Assembly: GCF_001274875.1 (NCBI RefSeq)
Contig: NZ_CP010899.1
Span: 372,001 to 436,000, forward strand
Reading direction: 5' to 3'
Source of the DNA: Spiroplasma kunkelii CR2-3x
Lineage (GTDB): Bacteria > Bacillota_I > Bacilli_A > Mycoplasmatales > Mycoplasmataceae
DNA: 64,000 bases
A program made the position numbers and the translations under genes. This document shows, one piece after another, positions 52,978-62,494 of the stretch; position 1 is the first letter of the stretch, and every line of letters starts with the position of its first letter. Below the pieces are notes generated by a model. The model was not told the DNA's origin. It ran no database searches and was given only the letters and a program-made list of their open reading frames with translations.

Positions 52978-53240
52978 CAATGTTTATTAACAGTGTTTAT
53001 TAAACATTAAATAAACAATATATTAACATTTTTTATAACATTGTTAATAATCATTGTTTATTACAATAAATAAACATTATACGAACATTATTTATAACAT
53101 TGTTTATTAAGCTGTAAATGTTTTCTAAATAAGTGTTTAATTTTTCTAGTTAAGTTGTGAACTGTTAATTTACAGCTGTAAATGTTTTCTAAATAAGTGT
53201 TTAATTTTTCTAGTTAAGTTGTGAGCTGTTAATTTACAAC
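52978..53240. repeat. Putative viral origin: TGTTTATT words and 64-bp tandem repeat
   Basis: 52978-53109 holds many TGTTTATT/AATAAACA words in both directions. 53110-53173 and 53174-53237 are a near-perfect tandem duplication of 64 bp (agctgtaaatgttttctaaa ...), differing at one base. No ORF. It fits a replication origin or the main promoter region of the ssDNA virus; copy A lacks the tandem part. Confidence 0.6.
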
Positions 53241-53265
53241 AAATATTTAGTTAGGAGATTATATT

Positions 53266-53592
53266 ATGGATATGAAATTTAAAACAACTAAGGAATATAA
53301 AAAAATAAAGAGAGATTTTATTAAAGATATTTTTTGATTAAATTTGATTTGTTTTTTTGGACATATTATTAATTTATTTATTTTAAGTTTATTTATTTAT
53401 CTTTCAATATTAAGTTATGGTAAAGATTTTCCATTCTTTGAAATTATTATGTCTGTATTTGCTTTTATATCATTTATTTTTATGATTATTATGCATATAA
53501 AATATATTTTTGAAATTAAGGTGGATTTTGATGTTGAAAAAGAAAAATTAATTCAATATTGACAAATTGAAGGAGTTGATAAAATTGAGTAA
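53266..53592 (+). CDS. Plectrovirus 108-aa membrane protein
   Basis: Polar start, two membrane segments (about residues 24-52 and 58-80), charged C-terminus. Two TGA Trp codons, taggaga SD. Overlaps the next gene by 8 bases. Missing from provirus A. Confidence 0.72.
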
Positions 53593-54028
53593 TTATATTA
53601 AGAAAAATCAGAATATAGAAAATTATTTTATTAGTAAGGAATTTATCCCTTTTACAACAGATAAAGCAAGTTTTATTAATTTACCCAATCATAATCGCCA
53701 TATTGGTTTTTGGTTGAGTAATAAGTTTATTTATCCGAGTGAAAAACATTCAGAGCAAGTAGCAATTGGTTTGATTTATGATAATTCTTATCCTATTATA
53801 AAGTATGATGAAAATTTAAAGAGAAATATTTGAAAATATTTAATTGGAACAGCCTTAATCAATTTATATAATCAATATAAACAATATTATTTTACTAAAA
53901 TGAAATAAGCGTTATTTTCAAGTGAACCTAAAAAAGTAAAAGCAAATAATAATAATAATAATAATTTAATAAATTGAACTGTTGAAAAAGAGCAACAATT
54001 AATTAAAGATTTGGAAGATTTAAATTAA
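53585..54028 (+). pseudogene. Plectrovirus ssDNA-binding protein candidate, one stop
   Basis: Starts at TTG 53585 after an aaggag SD inside the previous gene. Reads [40 protein letters not shown] ... and IWKYLIGTALINLYNQYKQY. TAA at 53906-53908 cuts an acidic tail (NNNN run, then KEQQLIKDLEDLN). An acidic tail is typical of ssDNA-binding proteins; position fits the viral gene 5 equivalent. The main domain survives the stop. Confidence 0.5.
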
Positions 54029-54178
54029 ATGAGTTTATATGATTATTGAGTTCAATTTGTTAGTTATATTATTGGTGCAAATGCCCCTGAGTTTTTATAT
54101 GTTATATCGTTTGTGTTATTTATTGTTTTGTTTTTTGGAATGTTTTTTAAACTTATTCAAAAAATGTGGAGTTTTTAA
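54029..54178 (+). CDS. Plectrovirus 49-aa membrane protein
   Basis: MSLYDYWVQFVSYIIGANAP then a single strong hydrophobic helix. ATG overlaps nothing but follows the previous TAA directly. Filamentous-virus minor coat protein is likely. Confidence 0.65.
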
Positions 54179-54180
54179 AT

Positions 54181-54384
54181 ATGCAAAATGATTGAATTAA
54201 ATTAAAAGAGTTTTTTATTCATATATTTTTGTTTATAGATAAAACAAATGTTGAAACTATTACAATGTGGAATTTAACGCAAAATGAATATTTAACTTTA
54301 ATGGTTGGTATTTGAATTGTTATTTTGTTCTTAACTTGGTTTTTCTTGTGAATGGTTTTTAAAATAGTTAGTTGTTTTAAATAA
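54181..54384 (+). CDS. Plectrovirus 67-aa membrane protein
   Basis: Two hydrophobic segments (about residues 9-18 and 40-60) with four TGA Trp codons. Begins 2 bases after the previous stop, so translationally linked. Confidence 0.65.
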
Positions 54385-54393
54385 TTAAATTTT

Positions 54394-54712
54394 GTTATTA
54401 TTATGGTTTTCTCTCCCCACAAAATTTTAAAATCTTTTTTTGAATATAATATATATTTTCATTATGAATGCAATAATTATTAATATAAATAATGTTGTAA
54501 AAAATATTTCTTTTGCATTTATTTGATTAATATTTTTAAATATTCATTCTACAAAATTAATTGTAGTAATTAATTTTCCGATAGGGTTGATTAAAAAGTT
54601 TATAATTCCAATAATAGGCAATAATAGGCAATAATATTGAAATTATTTTTAAAATTTTCTTAATTTTTATCACTCTATTTTTTGATTTGTGGGGAGAAAA
54701 AACCATAATAAT
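54394..54712. repeat. 28-bp terminal inverted repeats around a reverse mini-gene
   Basis: Left arm about 54394-54421 (TATTATTATGGTTTTCTCTC then CCCACAAA) and right arm about 54684-54712 inverted, 27 of 28 bases equal. The arms enclose about 265 bp with one small minus-strand gene. It may be a tiny inserted element or a pair of hairpin signals. Confidence 0.65.
54427..54673 (-). pseudogene. Small membrane protein inside the inverted repeats, frameshifted
   Basis: From GTG 54673 it reads IKIKKILKIISILLPII, then a 10-bp tandem duplication (aataataggc, about 54605-54625) shifts the frame; without it the frame continues GIINFLINPIGKLITTINFV, EWIFKNINQINAKEIFFTTL to TAA 54427. About 78 residues with two membrane segments. 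It runs against all other genes of the virus except the lipoprotein. Confidence 0.55.
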
Positions 54713-54746
54713 ACTAGTTTAATTATAAATAACTATTGGAGGTAAA

Positions 54747-55760
54747 ATGAAAAAATTTATATTTTTCTTTAAAAATTATTGTTATATTAGTGGTTCAATG
54801 ATTTTATTTAGTTTAATTGATTTATTATTTTGGATAATTTCTTTATATTGTGTTGGTTTGGTATTTTGATTGTTGTTTGCTTTGCAGTGTGTTTATTTTG
54901 TGTGATGATTGTGAAAAAATATTTTTTATCAGTTAAATTCTTTTCGGTTAGTTCAATTTATTTGAGATAATCCGTTGTCGGTAATTATTGGTAAATTAGG
55001 AACTGGTAAAACATTACTTTTAACTTATTTATCGCAAGTTATGAAATTATTGACAGATGAAATTTATAGTAATTATCCGTTAGAAGATGATAAAGTAAAA
55101 GTTTTAACATTTAAGAATTTAGATTTTACTGACCGAACAAAACTAGTTCCCCCAGATGATAGTGTTATTTTATTTGATGAAAGTTATTTGTATATTGATG
55201 GAACTAGTCCTCACGATGAGAAAAAAGTTCATAGTGGTAAAATACCGTGAATTGTTTTAGCGAGACATTTTGGTAATCGTGCGTTGTTTACTGCTCAGCG
55301 TGAGGGTATGATTTGAAATAATATTCGTCAGTTAGCAAGTGGGATTATTATTCCAATTTCATTGAAAAAACCTATTATTAAAAAAGGATTTAATTTTTTT
55401 AACCGTTTTTTTATTATGCGAATTGGAATTTTCCAAGATATAACGGATTATGAAATTTGAAAAACAAAATCAGTAGAACGAACAGCAGAAGGTAAACGAG
55501 TAAAACATAAGTCGGATGTTGGATTAGGAATTCGGTTTTTTAAAATAATTATTTCGCTTGAATTTTCCAATAAGTATGATAGTCAATGATTAAAATTTGT
55601 GCGTGATTTAAAAAATAATGAAATTGTTAATAAAAAATAATATTATTGGTCAGAAATTACAAAATTAAGTGTTAAAGAACGATTGGAGTTATTTGATATT
55701 GATATTTTGAAAAAGAATTTAAAACCTAAAAAAGAGAAAGGAAATAGTAAAGATGATTAA
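54747..55760 (+). pseudogene. Plectrovirus Zot-like assembly ATPase, late stop
   Basis: N-terminal membrane segments (residues about 13-60), P-loop GKLGTGKT (about 81-88), Walker B VILFDESYLY, and a conserved SGKIPWIVLARHFGN region. TAA at 55638-55640 replaces the Glu codon found in copies A and C (KK-E-YYW), removing the last 40 residues. The ATPase core remains whole. In filamentous phages this protein (pI/Zot) powers virion extrusion. Confidence 0.85.
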
Positions 55761-56130
55761 TTTATTAGTTGAAAATAATAATAGTAATTGAGACAAGATT
55801 TTTAGTTTTGTTTTTGATATATTTTTGTTTATTTTTGATGTAATTTGAAATACAAAGTTACCGATGACAAATACGTCAATTGCTTATTTTTTAATCTTTT
55901 TTATGGTTATTAAGTTATCTATTTATGCAATTCACGGTACATCAACACAATATAATAATTTAGGTTCAACAGTTAATAATGGTGTTTCGCAAGTATATTC
56001 ATCAACCGTACGAAAAGGTATTGGAATAGGTAAAAAAGTTTATCACAATAGTAATAAGCAACAAGTTAAACGAGAAATTAAACGTCAAAATATTAGACAA
56101 CAAGTAAAAATTAAAAGAGGTGTTAAATAA
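55753..56130 (+). CDS. Plectrovirus 125-aa membrane/basic protein
   Basis: Hydrophobic N-terminal half, basic C-terminal end ([20 protein letters not shown]). Overlaps the Zot-like gene by 8 bases and the next gene by 1. Intact in A and B. Confidence 0.75.
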
Positions 56131-56366
56131 TGATTAAATTAGTTTTATTGGTGGCGGCAATTGCTATATTTGGAACTGGTTTTATTACTGTTATTATTAA
56201 TCAATTTACATCAGCAAAAAATATTATTATGGATTTATATAATTCTGATACTTGGTTGATTTGATTATTTGGTAGAATGGCAATTTTATTTAGTCATCCC
56301 TTAATGTTAACAATATCAAGTTTATATATTGTTGGGTTTATTGTTTCAAAAACATTGTATAGTTAG
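56130..56366 (+). CDS. Plectrovirus 78-aa membrane protein
   Basis: [20 protein letters not shown] start and a second helix near residues 48-72. ATG overlaps the preceding TAA (TAATG). Same as 34457-34693. Confidence 0.75.
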
Positions 56367-56377
56367 GAGTTGATTTT

Positions 56378-56935
56378 ATGAAAAAATCGTTATCTTTATT
56401 TGTCATATTTATTTTAAGTTTTTTAGGTTTGGTTATTCCATTTATTACTTTAACGGCGTTTGGACCGTTAAATGAGAAGCATTATATGCTTAAACTAGAG
56501 AATAGTACTGATAAAGGTATTAATGAAACTGATTTTATTAATACAATGTTTTTACGTAGTAGTTTTTTTGAAAATTGGTCGGAGACAAATTATTTTATTA
56601 ATCCAACTTTAAAAACATCAAAAAAATTATCGTTTAATGATAAATGGTATTTGGATTTTTTACAAGATAGTTATTCAACGGGATTTGTTTATGATAAACC
56701 AAGTTCATCTTTTTTTAGTTTTTATCAAATGTGAGATAGTTGAAAAAATACATATATGGTTGAAAAATTTTATGATGTTAAAAAGGAAAATTTTTTGAAT
56801 GATTTAACTGATTTTATTTATGCTTTTGCCGTAAAATATAATATGTATGATGTGTCTAAAAAAATTGTGGATAATGTTGAGCGTTATAAAGAAAATCATT
56901 ATCCAAGAGTTAAGTTAAAGCAATTAATTTTCAAT
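56378..56935 (+). pseudogene. Plectrovirus ORF1, N-terminal part, truncated
   Basis: Starts MKKSLSLFVIFILSFLGLVI (signal peptide), continues for about 185 residues to NHYPRVKLKQ, where a deletion joins the antisense lipoprotein gene; the frame then reads through that to a stop at 57031. The C-terminal two thirds, present in relic D, are lost, so virion adsorption would fail. Confidence 0.82.
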
Positions 56936-57095
56936 TACTATCTTTTGGTGGTTGTTGTGCTTCTGGTGTTGGTATTATCGGTTTATTTTCTTCTTTATTA
57001 TTATTTGGTTTTTCAGATTTTTCACAGCTGATTAGTGTTGTTGTACTTGTTGCGGTTAATCAGATTGTTCCTAAAATACTTATTCATTTTTTCAT
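56910..57095 (-). pseudogene. Plectrovirus lipoprotein, truncated
   Basis: MKKWISILGTIWLTATSTTT then lipobox LISC, linker ENKPIIPTPEAQQPPKDSNW, and a stop shortly after the junction with ORF1. The C-terminal YRW domain is lost. A short secreted lipopeptide could still be made. Confidence 0.75.
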
Positions 57096-57212
57096 ATATA
57101 TTGTTCCTTTTTATTGTTTTATATATAATTGATTTTATTATATATCAATTATATATTAATTATTTTGTATTAAATATTAATTTTATATATTTTTGATGGT
57201 AGGTGTAAATTA
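57096..57212. promoter_or_regulatory. Divergent promoter region, lipoprotein and transposase
   Basis: AT-rich with a self-complementary tgattttattatatatcaat segment (about 57129-57150) and TATA-type boxes in both directions. The same block is found at 888-985 and 44480-44572. Confidence 0.5.
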
Positions 57213-58301
57213 ATGAAATATATTATTAATAATTTTAATTTGTTTGATTTACAAGCAAAATTAAAAAATTTTTTAAGTAAAAATTATAAAAATAAATATT
57301 ATAAAAAAATAAAACAAAAAATATTTTCATATATTAATTTGTGTAATAATTATTATATTAATAATGATAAATTTTTGTTGAAAGATTTAATTAAAAAATA
57401 TTTTAAAAATAAGTTTTCAACTTTTTATTATTGAGCGAATAGAATTTTAATTGCATATAAAAATAATGATTTTGATAAATTGTTATTAAAGTCAACAATT
57501 CCTAATAATATTAATTATCAATATAGTAAAGATGTTCGTCAAAATATTTGTGATTTATATTTTGAATATTGTAATAAGTGTGCTGGTGGTGTTTTATCTT
57601 TGTTTTATAATTTAAAAAAAGGGATTCATGGAGAAGAATTAAAAAATAAAGCACCAAAAAATTTAAAAACATTTTTTCGTTGACTTAAAAAAGATGAAAG
57701 ATGATTAAAAATAAAAAATAAAATTAAAGAAATTAAAAAACAACATCCAAGATATGAAGTTAAAGAAATAGGTTTATTACAGATGGACGCTAAATATTTT
57801 GTACCAAGTAAATTTCCAGTTGATAAAAAGTATTATGTTTATGATTTTATTGATGAAAAAACAAGATTAGCATTAGGATATGTTTATGATAAATTAAGTA
57901 TTGATAATGCTATTGATTATGTTAAAAAAGCAATTAGTGATTTTAAAAATATATTTGGTGTTAAAATAACACGGATTAGAACTGATAACGGTTCTGAATT
58001 TATTAATAATTATCGGAATAATCAAAAAAATAATGTTAAAGAAACTAATTTTACTCAATTTTTAACAGATAAAAATATTTTTCATCAGACAACACCCGTT
58101 CGTTCTCCACAGTCAAACGGCAAGATTGAAAGATTTCATCAAAATTATACTAAATTATTTGTATTTGAAGAAAAAATATTAAATGTCGTTAGTTTACAGA
58201 ATAAATTAAATGATTATTATTATTTTTATAATTTTGAAAGAGTTCATAAGTCTTTAAATTTTCAGACACCATTTAACTTTTTGAATAGTTTAATTAAATA
58301 A
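57213..58301 (+). CDS. Plectrovirus DDE transposase, intact
   Basis: A 362-residue protein with three TGA Trp codons and no stop. The catalytic domain shows GLLQMDAKYF (Asp192), RTDNGSEF (Asp258) and RSPQSNGKIERFHQ (Glu306), the rve-type core of IS3/IS481-like enzymes. The N-terminal 150 residues are Lys/Asn-rich and should bind the ends. The viral ends start with TGT and the 15-bp target duplications are within the range reported for IS481-type elements. It probably catalyses proviral integration. Confidence 0.85.
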
Positions 58302-58454
58302 TTTTAAATTATTAAGTTTTGTATTTAAACTAATTTTTAGTTTGTTTAATTTTATATTTTTTATTTATTTTATGATATTTTTATATTATAAATAAATATT
58401 TTTATTATTTTTGTTATTTTCTTGTAATCTTTAAAATGTCTGTGGTATACTACA

Positions 58455-58469
58455 GAAGAAATGATTAAT
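58455..58469. repeat. 15-bp target duplication, right copy (provirus B)
   Basis: Identical to 52068-52082. Confidence 0.92.
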
Positions 58470-58851
58470 GAAGAAATGGAGTCCTATTTTTTGGGAAAAT
58501 AGTTGTTAATAATAGTATTAATGAAAAAAAAGAGTTTTATTATTGATGGACAGCAACGTATGACAACAACTATTATTTTACTATTAGTTTTTAGGAAATT
58601 TTTTAAAAGTATTAATTTAGAAGATTTAAAAGAGACTGCCAATGATATTACAAGTAAATATATAGGTAGAATTACTAAAACACACGAACAACAAACATTA
58701 TATTTAGGTGAAAGTGATAGAATTTTTTTTAAAAGATGTAATACAAGTTAAAAATCCAATAATTCCAAAGGAAAAATTGTCAAATTCACAAAAAAGAATT
58801 ATATTTGCTCGTGATTTTTTTATAAAAAAGTTAAATGAAAAATTAAATGAT
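58455..58851 (+). pseudogene. DUF262 (GmrSD-like) protein, central part
   Basis: After the provirus the same frame restarts with the duplicated EEMIN. TAG follows at 58500 and frameshifts at about 58500, 58535 and 58738 link FYIIDGQQRMTTTIILLLVF (the DGQQR motif) to ILKDVIQVKN-type sequence and RIIFARDFFIKKLNEKLND. At about 58851 it is cut again by a second viral fragment. The 3' end of the gene is not found. Confidence 0.82.
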
Positions 58852-58854
58852 ACA

Positions 58855-59794
58855 ATGCTTTTGTTTAGTTTAATTTATTTATTATTTTGGATAATTTATT
58901 TGTATTGTGTTGGTTTAGTATTTTGATTGTTGTTTGCTTTGCAGTGTGTTTATTTTGTGTGATGATTGTGAAAAAATATTTTTTATCAGTTAAATGCTTT
59001 TCGGTTAGTTCAATTTATTTGAGATAATCCGTTGTCGGTAATTATTGGTAAATTAGGAACTGGTAAAACATTACTTTTAACTTATTTATCGCAAACTATG
59101 AAATTATTGACAGATGAAATTTATAGTAATTATACGTTAGAAGATGATAAAGTTAAAGTTTTAACATTTAAAAATTTAGATTTTACCGATCGAACAAAAC
59201 CAGTTCCACCCGATGATAGTGTTATTTTATTTGATGAAAGTTATTTGTATATTGATGGAACTAGTCCTCACGATGAGAAAAAAGTTCATAGTGGTAAAAT
59301 ACCGTGAATTGTTTTAGCGAGACATTTTGGTAATTGTGCGTTGTTTACTGCTCAGCGTGAGGGAATGATTTGAAACAATATTCGCCAGTTAGCAAGTGGA
59401 ATTATTATTCCAATTTCATTGAAAAAACCAGTTATTAAGAAAGGGTTTAATTTTTTTAACCGTTTCTTTATTATGCGAATTGGAATTTTTCAAGATATAA
59501 CAGATTATGAAATTTTAAAAACAAAATCAGTAGAACGAACAGCAGAAGGTAAGCGAGTAAAACATAAGTCGGATGTTGGGTTAGGAATTTGGTTTTTTAA
59601 AATAATTATTCCGCTTGAATTTGCTAATAAGTATGATAGTCAATGGTAAAAAATTTGTGCGTGATTTAAAAAATGATGAAATTATTGATAAAAAAGAATA
59701 TTATTGGTCAGAAATCACAAAATTAAGTGTTAAAGAACGATTGGAGTTATTTGATATTGATATTTTCAAAAAGAATTTAAAATTAATTCTGTAA
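58855..59794 (+). pseudogene. Plectrovirus Zot-like ATPase, third copy (C)
   Basis: Begins in FSLIYLLFWIIYLYCVGLVF without its start, fused to the DUF262 relic. P-loop and Walker B are intact. One extra base near 59645 (caatggtaaaa against caatgattaaa) shifts the frame before KFVRDLKNDEII. Ends LFDIDIFKKNLKLIL. No viral end is seen at either side, so it may have come by recombination. Confidence 0.82.
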
Positions 59795-59949
59795 ATGCAA
59801 GCAGTAATTTTTGCATCTTTTTACTTTTAAAAATAACATTATTTTTCGAAAATGCAACTCTTTTTTAAAAAAATTAAAATATTTTATAAATATAACTTAA
59901 TTTATCCATATTTAAGCACACTAAAAAAGCATTTATTAAATTTTATACA

Positions 59950-60043
59950 AATAAATTGAGTAGTTAATATTATAAATGATAAACTTCGACCGTGTTTAAA
60001 TTGAATAAGTGCAAAAGAAATTTTTTTACAGAATATTAAATAA
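59950..60043 (+). pseudogene. IS30 transposase, last 30 codons
   Basis: Reads WVVNIINDKLRPCLNWISAK then EIFLQNIK and TAA 60041. Just upstream (59870-59930) lies the 3'-flank sequence of an IS30 in the opposite direction (compare 15.46-15.53 kb), so two IS30 copies once met here and recombined. Confidence 0.75.
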
Positions 60044-60245
60044 ATTTATTAATAAAATTTAATAAAATATTTTTTAGTGTGTTTAAATGTGGATAAAATA
60101 AAAGAAAAATTAAAATATTTTTAATTTTTTTAAATTTATGGTTGATTTTTGTAATTTTTATTATATTATTTAATTAATAAAAATTTTTTGCATTTTATTT
60201 TACATAATTCATTTTATTTAAAAAAATAGAAAATAGGTGATGCTA
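60044..60245. other. IS30 3' flank and gene leader
   Basis: AT-rich; carries the shared end segment (TTGCATTTTATTTTACATAA) and the likely promoter for the next gene. An aataggtg SD lies before ATG 60246. Confidence 0.45.
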
Positions 60246-61463
60246 ATGATAAAACCCAATAAACTAAAAGCATTAGTTGGTTGGCAGTATTTAGTTTCAA
60301 TGCTTTTTTGGATTATTTATACTGCCGTAATTATTACATTTTTAATTTTATTTATTAATGAACGTGATCGGATTAATAATGCAAACGATGTTTCAACAAC
60401 TTTAGCAGAAATTGCAGCTGGGAAAAAATCAGCTGAACAAGTGCAAGAAACATATAAGAATTTAATGAGTATTACATATCCATTAATTGATTTTTCATTA
60501 TTATCCTTTAATTTTTTTGGAGAAAACAATAATGTAACCGATTGAAGTGCAGCATGAAATCAACGTGCAACAAATATTAATATGGCTTATTCATATTTAT
60601 TTATTACGGGGATGATTGCCTTGATTGCGTTATGCTATTATATTGTAATTATTATTAAAATAGCACAACGTCATCGCTTTGAAGTTCGTTATGGATTATC
60701 AACAACTTTTCCAAATGATTATGTTATTTTTAATCCGCGAATGTATTTAAATTTTTTAACAAATTTAACAATAATTTTTAGTTTTTTTAACTTTTTAACA
60801 ACCTTAATTACTTTAATATATGTAATTTTATTAGTATTAGTGTCATATTTCTTCTGATACCTGTTGAATCGTCAAACAGAAGTTTTAGTTTCACATAAAT
60901 GATGAAAAGCAGCTAACTTTAGTTTCTTTATTACTGTTTTACTAATTCAAAATGGTTATACTTTAATTAAAGCAATGTTTGTAACAAAATTTGGTGTTGA
61001 TTTAGACTTGATTGTTTCAATTATTATTCCAATTGGAACAATTACTGTTATTATTTCAGTATTTATAAAAAATATGTTATCAACAAAAGTTACTGGTGTT
61101 CGTAATGCTATTAAAACAATTGGAGCAAAAGTGAGTTCTTTTCGAATTTTCTATTATACTGAAAAAGAAAAAGCATTGGAAGACTATGCTTTTGTAACAC
61201 AATTACCAACATTGGTGAAAAAACCATTATCAAATAACAACATTACTCGCGAACAAGCTTATGAGTTAATGAAAATAATTGATGAGACAGTCGCTTTCTT
61301 CGATAAACATCTTTTGAAAGAAAAAGAAAAAAATTATATGTTATATCATTTATTTAATCAAATTACAGATGTGAGTGAAATTGCAGAAATTAAAGCAAAT
61401 ATCTTAAAAATTGAAGAAAAACAGAAAGCAAAAAATGATAAACACTCTAAAATAATGGCTTAG
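60246..61463 (+). CDS. Polytopic membrane protein with cytosolic tail
   Basis: A 405-residue protein with about six hydrophobic segments (first at residues 17-38) and a 130-residue charged C-terminal tail containing EREQAYELMKIIDE-like and coiled-coil sequence. ATG 60246 was chosen over GTG 60237 and ATG 60240 because only it leaves an SD (aggtg). Five TGA Trp codons. No family recognised. Confidence 0.68.
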
Positions 61464-61529
61464 AATGTTTTTTCTTCGGATAATGGTTAATTTTCATTAT
61501 ATAATTAATACTAGGAAAACAGGGGAAGT

Positions 61530-62469
61530 ATGGAACCAAAAACAGTTGTTACTTTAACAGTTAAAGCAAATGATGTTAATCAAACAATTTTTAATTTTAT
61601 TAAAAAAATGTTTCAAACAACTCCGTTATCAGTTATTTATAATTTATTTCGTAATAAAAAAAATTAAAGTAAATAACAAAGTAATGAAAGAACGAAATTA
61701 TAAACTTCAATTAGGAGACCAAATTATTATTTTTGATAAAAATTTAGTTGTAACAGAACGAAACCAGACAGCAACTTATAATAATGTTGCACCATTACCA
61801 TTATAAGTTGTTTATTAAGATGATAACATTCTTGTTGTTGATAAACCACATTGAGTAGAAATGCACTCAAAGTTTCATACTTCATTAGATGCTATGGTGC
61901 AACATTATTTAATCCAAAAAGATGAATATCATCCGCAGGATGAACAGTCATTTGTTATTTCCCATGTTCATCTATTAGCTAAATTAGCACAATGATTAGT
62001 GATATATGCAAAAAATAAAATTACATTAGATTTGTTATTAGCTAAAATTAACAAAAAAGAATTTATTGAAAAGAAATATTTAGCAAAGTGTGAAGGAATT
62101 ATTCAAGAAACTGATTTTACCCTTAGTGGTTATTTATATAAAGATGAAGATAAACAAAAAATGGTTTTTACTAAAACAGAGCAATCACATGCTAAAGTAG
62201 TTAAAGCACATTTTAAAATTCAAGCTCAGATATCAAATGCAACGTGATTGGAAGCAACATTAATAACTGGCCGTAAGCATCAAATTCGTGCTTCATTAAG
62301 TTATTTATATCATCCCATTATTAATGATGTTAAATATGGAACAAAACAAGAAACAAAGAAGTATATGATTGCTTTATATTCAATAACTTTAATCTTTCAT
62401 AAATTGTCAGACCATTTAAGTTATTTAAATGAAAAGATTATTAAAATTCCCAAAAATATTATAAAATAA
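61530..62469 (+). pseudogene. RluD-family pseudouridine synthase pseudogene
   Basis: MEPKTVVTLTVKANDVNQTI start with an S4-like N-terminus; A-run frameshift near 61660; TAA at 61804 and 61816. The core reads NILVVDKPHWVEMH and, where the catalytic HRLDxxTSG should be, SHVHLLAKLAQ: the essential Asp is gone. The C-terminal ITGRKHQIRASLSYLYHPII is intact. It would have modified uridines in rRNA or tRNA. Confidence 0.88.
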
Positions 62470-62494
62470 AAATATTAGGAACGAGGTGAAGTAA

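Larger units (their letters stand above)
52083..58454 (+). mobile_element. Plectrovirus provirus B (6,372 bp)
   Basis: Ends are TGTAGAAACCACAC at 52083 and TGTGGTATACTACA at 58454, an imperfect inverted pair, inside an exact 15-bp target duplication. Gene order: 36-aa ORF, hairpin, 38-aa ORF, coat protein, 32-aa ORF, repeat region, 108-aa ORF, ssDNA-binding candidate, two small membrane proteins, inverted-repeat segment, Zot-like ATPase, 125-aa, 78-aa, ORF1 (truncated), lipoprotein (minus, truncated) and transposase. About 75-80% of an SpV1-sized genome; ORF1 loss makes virions unlikely. Confidence 0.9.

Noticed and set aside
53935-53975. aat trinucleotide run as a microsatellite or array
   Set aside because: It encodes an Asn run in the viral DNA-binding-protein candidate; short runs like this are common in such genomes.
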